Assembly: GCA_003214465.1 (NCBI GenBank)
Contig: QCLO01000008.1
Location: 1 to 64,000, forward strand
Origin: Acidimicrobiales bacterium AG-414-N20
GTDB taxonomy: Bacteria; Actinomycetota; Acidimicrobiia; Acidimicrobiales; MedAcidi-G1
Direction: 5' to 3'
Length of the DNA stretch: 64,000 nucleotides
Part shown: in pieces, positions 17,723 to 30,452 of the stretch
Layout of the letters: every line of letters starts with the position of its first letter
Position numbering within the stretch: position 1 is the stretch's first letter
Position numbers and translations under genes: made by a program
Notes under the pieces: model-generated
What the model was told of the DNA's origin: nothing
The model's database searches: none
What the model saw: the letters and a program-made list of their open reading frames with translations, nothing else

Positions 17723-17728
17723 CCCTTT

Positions 17729-19420
17729 TTATGCCTTAGTGACAGCTCCTTGGTCCGCTCCTGCCGCTAATCGCGCATATTTAGCCAAGAAACCCGACTC
17801 ATAACGCGGTTTAAAGGGTTTTAACTCATTTCGACGTTTTTCTAATTCATTTTCGTCAACTAGAAGTTCAATTGAATGTTCACGAACATCTATAACAATT
17901 CGGTCACCTTCTTCCACAAGAGCTATCGGGCCTCCGTCAACTGCTTCCGGAGCAACATGCCCCACACAAAAACCGTGCGTCCCACCAGAAAATCGGCCAT
18001 CAGTGATTAGAGCTGCATCATTCCCTCTGCCGGCACCTTTCATAGCACCTGTAATAGCAAGCATCTCGCGCATACCTGGACCACCTTTAGGACCTTCATA
18101 ACGGATCACTACTATGTCACCAGCCTCTATCTTCCCGCCCAAAACCGCTTCCATAGCCATATCTTCACCATCAAACACTCTGGCTCGACCATCAAACCTG
18201 TCAACATCTATTCCCGCAACTTTCACAACGGCTCCGGCAGGCGCTAAGGAACCTCTAAGTATTGCTATTCCTCCTATGTCGTGTATTGGATTATCAAAAG
18301 AATGAATTACATCATCGTCAGGCTTTGGCGGGTCAAGAAGTTCTAAATTTTCTTTAACAGTCAGACCTGTAACGGTTATTTCATCTCCATGGATCAAACC
18401 CTCCTCCAAAAGCATCTGCATAACCACAGGGACACCGCCCACTCTGTCTATATCAACCATGTGATAAAGGCCATGTGGTTTCGTATCTGCAAGGTGTGGA
18501 ACTTTTTCGGCAATACGGTTGAATTCTTCTAATTGAAGATCTACGCCTGCTTCAAAAGCTATTGCCAAAAGATGCAAGACAGCGTTAGTTGACCCACCTA
18601 GAGCCATCACTACCGCGATGGCATTTTCAAATGCTGCTTGAGTCATTATGTCGCGGGGGTAGATGCCGGCTTCTAACAACTTCATCACAGCAGTCCCACT
18701 TGCATATGCCACATCTGAACGTCTGCTATCAACTGCTGCTGCAGATGCCGATCCTGGTAATGACATACCCAGTGCCTCCCCTACAGCAGCCATCGTGTTA
18801 GCAGTAAACATTCCTGCACAGCTCCCCATGGTGGGACAAGCGGCTCGCTCGATGGAAAGCAGCTCTTCATCGTCAATATCACCTACCGCATGGGCTCCCA
18901 CCGCTTCAAAAACATTCACAATGTCAAGAGATTTCCCATTATGCTCCCCCGGCATTATTGAACCTCCGTATACGAAAACTGATGGAAGGTTTATGCGTGC
19001 TGACGCCATAAGCATCCCGGGTAATGACTTATCGCAACCTGCAAAACTAACAAATGCATCAAGTCTTTCGGCATGCATGACGGCTTCAACAGAGTCAGCA
19101 ATAATCTCTCTGCTCACTAAGCTCGCCCTCATTCCTTCATGACCCATGGAGATAGCGTCACTTACTGCAATAGTTGTAAATTCCATAGGAAATCCACCAG
19201 CGTCAGATACACCCTCTTTACACCTTTTTGCAAGTGCATCCAACGGCAAATTACACGGTGTAACTTCATTCCACGATGAAGCTACTCCAATCTGCGCTTT
19301 TGAAAAATCCTCTTCCCCCATACCTACAGCACGCAACATCGCACGAGCTGGTGCCCTGCTAGCGCCATCTGTAACTTCTCGTGACCTTGGTTTTATATCA
19401 ATTTCTTTATTTTCACTCAT
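17729..19420 (-). CDS. ilvD: Dihydroxy-acid dehydratase
   Basis: A 563-residue Fe-S dehydratase that converts dihydroxy acids to 2-oxo acids in Val/Ile synthesis. The cluster cysteines are in [12 protein letters not shown] and [11 protein letters not shown], and another family signature is [15 protein letters not shown]. The frame is open 87 bp further upstream, but the family N-terminus begins near residues [14 protein letters not shown]. The ATG at 19420 lies exactly 6 nt after TACCCT (plus-strand 19427-19432), supporting it as a leaderless start. It has its own promoter and is separated from ilvBNC by the attenuator. Confidence 0.95.
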   Translation of the reverse strand: MSENKEIDIKPRSREVTDGASRAPARAMLRAVGMGEEDFSKAQIGVASSWNEVTPCNLPLDALAKRCKEGVSDAGGFPMEFTTIAVSDAISMGHEGMRASLVSREIIADSVEAVMHAERLDAFVSFAGCDKSLPGMLMASARINLPSVFVYGGSIMPGEHNGKSLDIVNVFEAVGAHAVGDIDDEELLSIERAACPTMGSCAGMFTANTMAAVGEALGMSLPGSASAAAVDSRRSDVAYASGTAVMKLLEAGIYPRDIMTQAAFENAIAVVMALGGSTNAVLHLLAIAFEAGVDLQLEEFNRIAEKVPHLADTKPHGLYHMVDIDRVGGVPVVMQMLLEEGLIHGDEITVTGLTVKENLELLDPPKPDDDVIHSFDNPIHDIGGIAILRGSLAPAGAVVKVAGIDVDRFDGRARVFDGEDMAMEAVLGGKIEAGDIVVIRYEGPKGGPGMREMLAITGAMKGAGRGNDAALITDGRFSGGTHGFCVGHVAPEAVDGGPIALVEEGDRIVIDVREHSIELLVDENELEKRRNELKPFKPRYESGFLAKYARLAAGADQGAVTKA

Positions 19421-19480
19421 ACATGAAGGGTAGGGCTCAAATCGATGGTTTGGCGACTTGAATAGGTTTAGACTTTCATC

Positions 19481-20785
19481 ATCAACATCCCAGATCGCGA
19501 TAAACAACTTTTAGCACTGGCAATCCCAGCTTTGGGTGCTCTTGTAGCCGAACCATTGTATTTATTAGCCGACACCGCTGTTGTAGGCCACTTAGGAACC
19601 CTGCCTCTCGGGGGATTAGCTGTTGCGTCGGCTGCCCTGCTATTGATTTATGGACTTTGTTTCTTTTTGGCTTATGGCACCACTGCAACAGTCGCCAGGC
19701 TTACTGGAGCTGGTGAACCATTAAAAGCTTCAAATCAAGCAATACAAAGCCTATGGTTAGCTTTTTTTCTTGGAATTGCAATTGCGTTCTTTGGATATTT
19801 TACTGCCGATCCTCTACTAAAACTTTTAGGGGCTAATGGGGAACTGCTGAATCAAGCTCGTATTTATCTACGTGTCAGCATGTTCGGGGCTCCGGCAATG
19901 TTGATAATGCTTGCGGGAGTAGGTTACTTACGCGGAGTTAAAGACACAATTAGACCCCTATGGGTTGCAATAGGAACTGCTCTTTTAAATCTTGGTCTAG
20001 AACTAATCCTCATCTATGGCTTTGACAAAAAAATAGGAGCTTCTGCAGCATCTACTGTTATTTCTCAATGGGTCGGTGCTTTGATTTACTTGGGATGGAT
20101 TTGGCAAGCCGTGGGCATATACAAAATTTCCCTTAAACCAAAATTTATAATTTTAATAAAACTTTTAAAAAGTTCAAGTGAGCTCTTGATCAGAAATCTC
20201 TCACTAACTACTTCATTTATTGTCGCTACAGCCATGGCAGCTCGTATAGGAAATGTTGATGTTGCGGCACATGAAGTGGGGTTCCAAGCATGGTTTTTTC
20301 TTGCCATGTCAATGGATGCTATTGCGATTGCAGCACAAGCACTGATAGGAAATCTTCTAGGATCGGGCAATGCCGATGAAGCTCGCAAAATGGGCAGAAG
20401 GGCTATTCTCTGGTCAGCTGGAATAGGTGTGTTGACAGGTTCACTTCTTGCAATATTTCATACCCCCTTTGCAGAAATTTTTTCTGAAGATACTGCAGTA
20501 ATTGAACTTACAAGTTTTCTTCTTCTACATGTTGCGGCTATGGCCCCATTATCAGGAGTGGCATTTGCTCTGGACGGCATACTGATAGGTGCCGGTGATC
20601 AACGATTCCTTGCAAAAGCAATGAGCCTTTCGGCAGTTATTTCAATCCCTTTGATGCTTTTAGCAGTCAAATTAGATCTCGGAATTGGTTGGATTTGGGG
20701 ATCCATTTGGATTCTGATGTTGCTTCGTTCTTGTACTTTATATATTCGTTTTCGAAGTAATAGTTGGCAGAAATTAGGAAGCTAG
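19481..20785 (+). CDS. MATE-family multidrug/toxin efflux transporter with a non-canonical start
   Basis: A MATE antiporter of the DinF-like group with about 12 membrane helices. The first helix reads [33 protein letters not shown], and the symmetry-related second half has [20 protein letters not shown]. The first ordinary start codon in frame is TTG at 19532, but that would cut off the conserved beginning of helix 1. An in-frame stop lies at 19469-19471, leaving only ATC or ATT codons. ATC at 19481 is 6 nt after TAGACT, the leaderless geometry seen at neighbouring genes, so I give it as the start, with low certainty. The stop overlaps convergent gatB by 4 bp. Confidence 0.8.
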   Translation: MNIPDRDKQLLALAIPALGALVAEPLYLLADTAVVGHLGTLPLGGLAVASAALLLIYGLCFFLAYGTTATVARLTGAGEPLKASNQAIQSLWLAFFLGIAIAFFGYFTADPLLKLLGANGELLNQARIYLRVSMFGAPAMLIMLAGVGYLRGVKDTIRPLWVAIGTALLNLGLELILIYGFDKKIGASAASTVISQWVGALIYLGWIWQAVGIYKISLKPKFIILIKLLKSSSELLIRNLSLTTSFIVATAMAARIGNVDVAAHEVGFQAWFFLAMSMDAIAIAAQALIGNLLGSGNADEARKMGRRAILWSAGIGVLTGSLLAIFHTPFAEIFSEDTAVIELTSFLLLHVAAMAPLSGVAFALDGILIGAGDQRFLAKAMSLSAVISIPLMLLAVKLDLGIGWIWGSIWILMLLRSCTLYIRFRSNSWQKLGS

Positions 20786-22200
20786 TTTTTAGATTTGGTA
20801 TTTAAAATTTGATTAACTATTTTGCCGTCAGCCTGACCATTGGTCTCTTTCATTATTAACCCAACGAAAAAACCTGATTTTTTCTTTCTTTCAGTCTCAT
20901 CTCCATTGATAAAAGCAAGCCAGTCATCAGAATTTTCTGAAATAATTCGGTCAACTATTTCTTCTAATTCAGAATTGTCCATGGATTCAAAACCGTGACT
21001 CTTAGCAACCTCTTGGGGATCTCCACCGGCTTCAACTAATTCCGCTAGAACTGTTTTAGTCTGTGTTGAGGTTAACTCGCCGTTTGTTTCCATAACTGTG
21101 AGAGATGCAAACGCTTCCGGTGTCAGCTCACCAACTCCATCAGCAAGATTGTTCTCTAAATGCACTAGAACACGATTTTTATTAGCGTTGGAGGAAATCG
21201 CTTCCAGAGCGAAAGTATCCAAATCTCGCTGCACTATCAAAGATGTTTCTGTTGGTTCAACTCCAATTGCCTCTGCCAGTAAGTGTCTTCGCTCTCTAGG
21301 TAGTGGAGGTAAAGATCCAGAAATCTCTCTTATCCATTCTTCAGATGGTTCAACTGATACTAAATCAGGTTCTGGAAAATAACGATAATCAAAAGCTTCT
21401 TCCTTAGATCGCAGTTTGTGTGTCCGGCCTTCAGCTTCATCCCAATGACGTGTTTGTTGTTCAATTTTTTGACCTGACTCAATTATTTCGATCTGTCTTT
21501 TAGCTTCATACTCGATAGCCCTTCCGAGGGATCTTAAAGAGTTGATATTTTTGATTTCACAGCGCGTCCCAAACTCTTCTGTCCCCTTTTTACGGACTGA
21601 GACATTACAGTCAACGCGGAGAGAACCTTCTTCCATCTTCCCATCAGAAGCACCAATTGTTACCAATATTGAACGCAATTCAGAAACATAGTCTCTTGCA
21701 TCATCAGGGCTTCGAAGATCTGGTGCTCCAACTATTTCGATAAGAGGAACCCCTGACCTGTTGTAGTCGATTAAAGAATAAGAAGCTTCGTGTATTCTCC
21801 CCCCACCCCCTACATGAGTTATTTTTCCGGTGTCTTCCTCAAGATGGGCTCTCTCAATTCCTATTCGACGTCCGTCAGGAAGTTCCAACCAACCTTCCTT
21901 ATTTATAGGCAAATCAAACTGAGAAATTTGATAGGCCTTAGGCATATCTGGGTAGAAATAATTCTTACGTGCAAACACTGACTTTTGTACTTCGCAATTT
22001 AAAGCTAAACCCACTCTTATTGCTAGCTCCACTGCTTTTTCATTCAATACCGGTAAAGATCCGGGCAATCCAAGAGAAACAGGATCAGTGTTGCTGTTAG
22101 GTTTTCCACCAAAAGAATTAAGCGCTGATGAAAACATCTTAGTTTTAGTGGCTAATTCTGCATGAACCTCTAACCCAATTACTGTTTCCCAGTCATTCAT
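20782..22200 (-). CDS. gatB: Asp-tRNA(Asn)/Glu-tRNA(Gln) amidotransferase subunit B
   Basis: A 472-residue GatB, which phosphorylates the mischarged aminoacyl-tRNA so that ammonia from GatA can amidate it. The N-terminus ETVIGLEVHAELATKTKMF and the catalytic-domain RSGVPLIEIV are present, and the C-terminal YqeY-like tail ends the protein. The frame is open far into gatA, but the family begins at MNDWETVIG, so ATG 22200 is chosen, 7 bp after the gatA stop. Order gatC-gatA-gatB on one transcript. Confidence 0.95.
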   Translation of the reverse strand: MNDWETVIGLEVHAELATKTKMFSSALNSFGGKPNSNTDPVSLGLPGSLPVLNEKAVELAIRVGLALNCEVQKSVFARKNYFYPDMPKAYQISQFDLPINKEGWLELPDGRRIGIERAHLEEDTGKITHVGGGGRIHEASYSLIDYNRSGVPLIEIVGAPDLRSPDDARDYVSELRSILVTIGASDGKMEEGSLRVDCNVSVRKKGTEEFGTRCEIKNINSLRSLGRAIEYEAKRQIEIIESGQKIEQQTRHWDEAEGRTHKLRSKEEAFDYRYFPEPDLVSVEPSEEWIREISGSLPPLPRERRHLLAEAIGVEPTETSLIVQRDLDTFALEAISSNANKNRVLVHLENNLADGVGELTPEAFASLTVMETNGELTSTQTKTVLAELVEAGGDPQEVAKSHGFESMDNSELEEIVDRIISENSDDWLAFINGDETERKKKSGFFVGLIMKETNGQADGKIVNQILNTKSKN

Positions 22201-22207
22201 ATCAGGA

Positions 22208-23647
22208 CTATTCAATTCCATTACCACTTTCAGACTCAAGAATTTTTGCAGCTTGGAACATTTCTCGCTCGGCCATAGCTGGAGCAAGAATTTGTATCCC
22301 CACAGGCATTCCATCCGCTCCGAAACCGAAAGGAACTGACATGGCTGGATGCCCTGCAAGATTCGAAGGAATTGTGCATACATCCTGCAAATACATCTGC
22401 ATAGGATCCGCAGTCTTATCCCCTAAAGGGAAAGCCGTAGTCGGTGCGGTGGGACTTATAAGAAGGTCAAATTTCTCATAAGCTTTTGCGAAATCATTCA
22501 TTATTAGTGTTCTTACTCTCTGAGACTTGCCATAATAGGCGTCGTAGTATCCAGCTGACAGTGCATAAGTTCCAAGCATGATGCGGCGTTTAACTTCATC
22601 ACCGAAACCTTTTGTACGGGTAGCTGTCATCGTCTCTGCAGTGGTTGCTGCTTCTGTTCTGGGACCGAAACGTATCCCATCGTACCGTGCAAGATTAGAA
22701 GACGCTTCCGCAGGTGCTATCACATAATAAGCGGACAGGCCATAAATAGAAGCTGGAACCGAGGCTGGTTCAACATCTGCTCCTGCATTAGAAAGAACTT
22801 TTATGGCATCTTCAACTCGCGAAATCACGTCCTGCGAAATCCCTCCTAAACCTTTCCCAGAGAGTTCTTCAATCACTCCTATTCTCATACCCTCGACTCC
22901 TTGGTCTAAAAATCCTGAAATATCAAGTGGTTTTTCTGGAATTGAAGTTGAGTCTCTTGGGTCATGACCGCTAATAACTTCAAGAGTTAAAGCAGCATCT
23001 GAAACTGTATTGGCAAAAGGACCGACCTGGTCGAGACTTGAAGCGAATGCTACGAGACCATACCGGGAAACTCTTCCATATGTCGGCTTTACTCCCACAA
23101 CCCCGCAAAGAGCAGCTGGTTGTCTTATAGACCCCCCTGTATCGCTTCCCAGAGCAAGAGGAGAAAATCCTGCTGCTACAGCTGCTGCGGAACCTCCTGA
23201 TGAACCTCCTGGGACACACTCCAAATTATGCGGATTTCTAGTTGGTCCAAAAGCAGAATTCTCAGTTGAAGAACCCATAGCGAATTCATCTAAATTGGTT
23301 TTACCTATGATGACTGCTCCTGCTTCTTTAAGTTTTTCAATCACTGTGGCGTCATAAGGTGGTTTCCAGCCCTCTAAAATTTTCGAACTACATGTCGTCT
23401 CAATTCCACGTGTACAAAGATTGTCTTTAATCGAAATTGGAACTCCTGCTAAAGGTCCCAAAGTTTCTCCTGAAGCAATTTTTGAGTCTATTTCATCCGC
23501 ATCGATCAAAGCTTTCTCAGCGGTTACAAGATTGAAGGCATTAACATCAGATTCAATTTCGTTAATAATTTCAATATGTTGCTCGACGACTGTTCGAGCA
23601 CTAATTTCACCGGACGAAACTTTTTCTGCTATTTCTGTTGCTTCCAC
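22208..23647 (-). CDS. gatA: Asp-tRNA(Asn)/Glu-tRNA(Gln) amidotransferase subunit A
   Basis: A 479-residue amidase-signature protein, the glutaminase of GatCAB. The catalytic Lys is in VPISIKDNLC, and the Ser pair is in GGSSGGSAAAVAAG with the nucleophile in GSDTGGSIRQPAA. The start is GTG and shares its first G with the TAG stop of gatC, a 1-bp overlap that implies coupled translation. Confidence 0.96.
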   Translation of the reverse strand: MEATEIAEKVSSGEISARTVVEQHIEIINEIESDVNAFNLVTAEKALIDADEIDSKIASGETLGPLAGVPISIKDNLCTRGIETTCSSKILEGWKPPYDATVIEKLKEAGAVIIGKTNLDEFAMGSSTENSAFGPTRNPHNLECVPGGSSGGSAAAVAAGFSPLALGSDTGGSIRQPAALCGVVGVKPTYGRVSRYGLVAFASSLDQVGPFANTVSDAALTLEVISGHDPRDSTSIPEKPLDISGFLDQGVEGMRIGVIEELSGKGLGGISQDVISRVEDAIKVLSNAGADVEPASVPASIYGLSAYYVIAPAEASSNLARYDGIRFGPRTEAATTAETMTATRTKGFGDEVKRRIMLGTYALSAGYYDAYYGKSQRVRTLIMNDFAKAYEKFDLLISPTAPTTAFPLGDKTADPMQMYLQDVCTIPSNLAGHPAMSVPFGFGADGMPVGIQILAPAMAEREMFQAAKILESESGNGIE

Positions 23648-23946
23648 TATGAGTCTCCAAGAATCGGAGGGACTCGGAATTGGTGTTCTTCTACCTCTGG
23701 TGCCCCTTCAAGGACTTCTTCGATTTCAAAACCTTCACCGGGCTCATCAACACGTAGAACATTCTTAAGGGGGAATGGGTGTGTGCTCGGTTCGATATCA
23801 TCTACGTTCAAAGCTTCTAAGTCAGCTGCATGATCTAAAACAGCAGCTAACTGAGAAGTAAAAGCATCCAACTCATCTTCACTCAACGCAAGCTGAGCTA
23901 AACGTGCCACATGGGCAACCTCTTCACGAGAAATTCTTTCAACCAC
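23647..23946 (-). CDS. gatC: Asp-tRNA(Asn)/Glu-tRNA(Gln) amidotransferase subunit C
   Basis: A 99-residue GatC, the small subunit that clamps GatA to GatB. The N-terminal helix ISREEVAHVARLAQLALSEDE and the C-terminal DEPGEGF region are characteristic. It opens the gatCAB operon, 38 bp downstream of the PASTA kinase gene on the same strand. Confidence 0.93.
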   Translation of the reverse strand: MVERISREEVAHVARLAQLALSEDELDAFTSQLAAVLDHAADLEALNVDDIEPSTHPFPLKNVLRVDEPGEGFEIEEVLEGAPEVEEHQFRVPPILGDS

Positions 23947-23984
23947 AGTTCAGAGGGTAGAGGACATATCGTCAAACAAGACTT

Positions 23985-25943
23985 TTATCCACTGATTAAT
24001 TCGATGGGAGTTTCTGGAAGCCCTAAAGCAGTACCGGGGGGTTCTTGTCTGGTTACTAAACCATCGGCTGGTCCATCAATTGAAACAGAACGAAATCCAG
24101 CTGCAGCTAATCTGGATTCTGCTGCCTCAACTGAAAGTCCGATCACATTGGGGATGGAACGCGGTTCGGGGCCAGTCGAGATCAATATTTCGACTTCCGA
24201 ACCACCTCTAACAGAACTTTGAGAAGGAGGTTCAAAAGCCACTACGTAACCTTTGGGAACAAATTCGTCCCTTACGCCTATACGTCGTGTCATCAATCCT
24301 AAAGTTTCCAATGCCGCTTCAACTTCGGACACCTCGCGACCTTCCAAACCAATTGGTATAACCACTGGGACTCTTCCATCAGAGACAAGCAAATCGACAC
24401 TTCCCCCGAGTGGCAATTCAGTCATAGGGGAAAGAACATTTACGATCATTCCGGCATCGATGGTTTCACTGAAAGAATATGAAATCTCACCTACTTTCAA
24501 GCCAGCCGACTGTATCAGTCTTTCTGCACCTGGGAGACTCTTACCTACTAAGTCAGTAGGTATCTGAACACGTTCCGCACCAAGAGAAATAACTAAAACT
24601 ACGGTCTCATTTTCTTCTAAAGCAGTTCCTCCAATGGGCTCAGTCGCTAGTACTTCTCCTTCAACTGTGCTGTCAAGGCGATCGAAGCGTTCTTCCACAT
24701 TCCATCCCAAAGCAACAATTAATTCCCGTGCGCTGTCTCCTGAAGAACCTACTAATTGAGGCAAAGTTCTTGATTCTGTTTTAGTTGCTTCCCATATAAA
24801 AGCCCCAATGACTGTCACACCGACTACTAACAAACTTGCTAATGCCGCATTAATTAAACGCCGTCTTGGCGGCTTTGTTGATTCAACCCGTTCCGGCTCT
24901 GATCCAGCTGGGATCCTTTGCATTCGTTCTGTAGGAGGGTCTGGTGGAGAAGAAACACTTGAAGGCACTATAGGTTCTTCACCTGACAAAGGAGCTGCTC
25001 CTATCTCTCCTGGGCCAACAAAAGGTAAAGGTTCGGGACGGGACATGTTACTTGCAACATCAATCAACATTCTTCCCAGTTCCCCAGCATTCGGTCGTTC
25101 TTCTGCATTAGCCGAACCTGCTCTTTGAACTATCGGTGATAGAGAACCCAAACTTTCAGGGATTGGCACATCTTGACCTTCTCTCGCTCTTAAAGTTCCA
25201 ATAACTGTATTCTCGACAAATGGAAGATGCCCCGTGCATGCTTCGACTATGCATAAGGCCAAAGAATAGATATCAGATTTCACTCCCAAGGTAAGTCCGC
25301 TGGCCTGTTCAGGTGATGCATATCGAGCAGTACCTACATATCCGCGCAAACCACCTAATTCATCCAGTTGAGGTCCAGAATTGGAAATTTCTGCTTGAGT
25401 TGCATCTGCCAATGCAGCTGCTAGTCCAAAATCGGCAATTCGTAAATGACCGTCTTGTCCAAATAGAAGATTTGCAGGTTTGAGGTCTCGATGTATTATG
25501 CCCTGAGCGTGAGCATGATCAAGAGCTCTGCATGCTTCAAGGGTTATCTGCAGTATTTGTGAAGGGCTGAGAGTTCTTCCACTATCTAAAATACTTCTAA
25601 GGCTCCCACCTCCTAGATATTCGGTCACGAGATAGGCCTGTTCGTCAACTCCCCAGTCGAAAACTCGCACTGTGTGGGAGCTTGTAAGAGAAGCGGCGAT
25701 CTTGGCTTCTGATTTAAATCGCTCTACGAATCCTGGATATTGTGCAAGTTTGGTGTGTAGAACTTTTACTGCTACTTGACGATTGAGGCTCAGATCAATT
25801 GCGAGGTACACAGAACCAGATCCGCCGGTTCCCACAATATTTTGCAGTCTGTATCGTCCGCCAAATGTCTGTCCAGACATATTTTGAGGACTCCAAGAAC
25901 TTCCTCTTCCAAAAGATCCTGAATCTCTTCGTTTTTCTACCAC
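23985..25943 (-). CDS. PknB-type Ser/Thr kinase with four PASTA repeats
   Basis: A 652-residue transmembrane kinase. The cytoplasmic kinase domain (about residues 28-290) has the Gly-rich loop GTGGSGSVY, VAVKVL with the ATP-anchoring Lys, HRDLKPANL and DFG. A proline-rich linker leads to one membrane helix (LINAALASLLVVGVTVIGAF), followed by four extracellular PASTA repeats beginning near TLPQLVG, VQIPTDLVG, PVVIPIGLEG and RSIPNVIGL. PASTA kinases sense muropeptides or lipid II and control wall growth and division in Gram-positives. The start is GTG inside a palindrome shared with the divergent gene, 6 nt after TAACCT. Confidence 0.94.
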   Translation of the reverse strand: MVEKRRDSGSFGRGSSWSPQNMSGQTFGGRYRLQNIVGTGGSGSVYLAIDLSLNRQVAVKVLHTKLAQYPGFVERFKSEAKIAASLTSSHTVRVFDWGVDEQAYLVTEYLGGGSLRSILDSGRTLSPSQILQITLEACRALDHAHAQGIIHRDLKPANLLFGQDGHLRIADFGLAAALADATQAEISNSGPQLDELGGLRGYVGTARYASPEQASGLTLGVKSDIYSLALCIVEACTGHLPFVENTVIGTLRAREGQDVPIPESLGSLSPIVQRAGSANAEERPNAGELGRMLIDVASNMSRPEPLPFVGPGEIGAAPLSGEEPIVPSSVSSPPDPPTERMQRIPAGSEPERVESTKPPRRRLINAALASLLVVGVTVIGAFIWEATKTESRTLPQLVGSSGDSARELIVALGWNVEERFDRLDSTVEGEVLATEPIGGTALEENETVVLVISLGAERVQIPTDLVGKSLPGAERLIQSAGLKVGEISYSFSETIDAGMIVNVLSPMTELPLGGSVDLLVSDGRVPVVIPIGLEGREVSEVEAALETLGLMTRRIGVRDEFVPKGYVVAFEPPSQSSVRGGSEVEILISTGPEPRSIPNVIGLSVEAAESRLAAAGFRSVSIDGPADGLVTRQEPPGTALGLPETPIELISG

Positions 25944-25978
25944 ATAGAAAGGTTACCTCTAGGTAGCCTTTCTATGTG
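25941..25978. promoter_or_regulatory. 38-bp palindrome with back-to-back leaderless promoters
   Basis: CACATAGAAAGG and CCTTTCTATGTG form 12-bp outer arms. Inside them, TACC and GGTA pair across a TCTA centre, with one T/G mismatch between the arm segments. Each arm holds, read outward, a -10-like hexamer (TAACCT on minus, TAGCCT on plus), the spacer ttctat, and a GTG start codon. The minus GTG is the pknB start (25943) and the plus GTG is that of the anchored protein (25976). The -10 boxes lie so close that the two promoters should exclude each other, and the symmetry could also be an operator. Confidence 0.7.
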
Positions 25979-26389
25979 ACGCGTCGCAACTCAATTATTA
26001 TCTGTTCTCTTCTTGCCATTGGAATAGCGGTACTTGTATTAGCCGGACTAGTTGCTGATGGAGATAATAACGACATCGTATTGAACTCAAATCCCGGAGT
26101 CTTAGAGCTAATACCGAATCGCGGCGACGAAGTGATAGCTCAAACAAATATAGGGGTTGTTTTTTCACCCACTTGGACGGGTGAGATTATCAGCATTGGG
26201 GATACCCAGATTCCCCTTGACCAGCAAAGAGTTGAACGTGGTTTAAATTCGGTCGTTTTTAGACCTGAAACTGGAAAAATAATTGATCGGTTACCTGCTG
26301 GAGATATTTGTGCTTCAATTGCCTATTGGGAAGTTCAAACACCAGATAGACGATCGAACTTAAATTGGTGTTTTCGAGTTATTGGGTAA
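25976..26389 (+). CDS. Membrane-anchored extracytoplasmic protein, unknown function
   Basis: A 137-residue protein with a basic start (MTRRN), one hydrophobic segment (SIIICSLLAIGIAVLVLAGLVA) and an outside domain rich in beta-strand-like sequence (LIPNRGDEVIAQTNIGVVFSP, FRPETGKIIDRLPAGDICASI). Two Cys near the end could form a disulfide. I do not recognise an assigned family; the outer part looks Ig-like. Divergent from pknB with a shared palindromic promoter, so a link to envelope sensing is conceivable but unproven. Confidence 0.7.
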   Translation: MTRRNSIIICSLLAIGIAVLVLAGLVADGDNNDIVLNSNPGVLELIPNRGDEVIAQTNIGVVFSPTWTGEIISIGDTQIPLDQQRVERGLNSVVFRPETGKIIDRLPAGDICASIAYWEVQTPDRRSNLNWCFRVIG

Positions 26390-26393
26390 AAAT

Positions 26394-29417
<3,024 letters not shown>

Positions 29418-29423
29418 GTTCAA

Positions 29424-30452
29424 TTAGATGGCAATTGCTCCACCTATGACTTGATCTTTTTCATAAAAAACAAGACTCTGGCCTGAAGCTACTCTCGAGT
29501 GAGCTTCTTTCCAAACAAGTAAACCGTCTTCTAAATTCGCTAATTTTGGCTTCCCGTGTGCACTCGTTTGAACGAGTAATTCACCTTCTACCTTTTTTGA
29601 AGACCAGAAAGGGTCACGAAATTCTGTTTGATTAACTAAAAGTTGATCGGTGTTTCCTACAGTCACTGTTGCCGACTCGATATCAATGTTGTTCGCGTAC
29701 CTTGGTTCTTTACCACCTGCTAGAAGCATGCCCCGTCTCTGTCCGATAGTAACTAACTCTATTGCTTCGACTTGGCCCACTTCGGACCCATTTTCATCTA
29801 CTACTTTTCCTGGGGTCAAAGAGATTCTCTGTCTCAGAAAGTCTGCTCTACCCTTTTCACGTGTAATAAAACAGACATCCTGACTGTCAGGTTTCGTTGC
29901 AACCCTAAGTCCTAAACTGTTTGCTTTCTCCCTGACTTGATCTTTAGTCATCTCGCCGATTGGTAGGTGGAGTGAAGAAATCTGCTCTTGATTTAACATG
30001 TAAAGGACATAAGACTGATCTTTTCCTTCATCTGCCGCTCTTGCAATCCGGAAAGTTTTATCTTTCTGTTTTACTATCCGAGCATGGTGACCTGTAACTA
30101 TTTTTTCAAAACCAAGTGCTTTTGCCCTGTTTAACAGACGATCAAACTTGATGTGCCTGTTGCACTCAATACATGGGTTTGGAGTTAAACCTACTGAGTG
30201 AGCTTTAACATAAGGGGCAACTACATATTCATCAAAGTCTTCTCCCAAGTTAAAAACATGATGTTCTATACCTAGCGCATCTGCAGCTCTTCTTGCATCA
30301 TCTACATCTGAGACGGAACAACATCCTGAATCGGATTCTCCTCCCCAAAGTTTAAGCGTCACACCAACTACTTCATCCCCGTTCTCACAGGCAAGAGCGG
30401 CTGCTACTGATGAATCAACTCCTCCTGACATGGCAACCATTACCTTTGTCAT
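29424..30452 (-). CDS. mnmA: tRNA-specific 2-thiouridylase
   Basis: A 342-residue MnmA that puts the 2-thio group on U34 of Glu, Gln and Lys tRNAs. The PP-loop is AMSGGVDSSVAAAL. The catalytic Cys pair is in TPNPCIECNRH and SQDVCFI, and the adenylation and tRNA-binding regions follow (IGQRRGM, GGAIAI at the end). Its start overlaps the stop of the cysteine desulfurase by 4 bp, a logical pairing because the desulfurase supplies the sulfur. Confidence 0.95.
   Translation of the reverse strand: MTKVMVAMSGGVDSSVAAALACENGDEVVGVTLKLWGGESDSGCCSVSDVDDARRAADALGIEHHVFNLGEDFDEYVVAPYVKAHSVGLTPNPCIECNRHIKFDRLLNRAKALGFEKIVTGHHARIVKQKDKTFRIARAADEGKDQSYVLYMLNQEQISSLHLPIGEMTKDQVREKANSLGLRVATKPDSQDVCFITREKGRADFLRQRISLTPGKVVDENGSEVGQVEAIELVTIGQRRGMLLAGGKEPRYANNIDIESATVTVGNTDQLLVNQTEFRDPFWSSKKVEGELLVQTSAHGKPKLANLEDGLLVWKEAHSRVASGQSLVFYEKDQVIGGAIAI

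Noticed and set aside
17555-17728. T-box riboswitch upstream of ilvB
   Set aside because: The region is too short and lacks the conserved T-box antiterminator sequence and stem I features. The leader peptide and paired hairpins explain it better.
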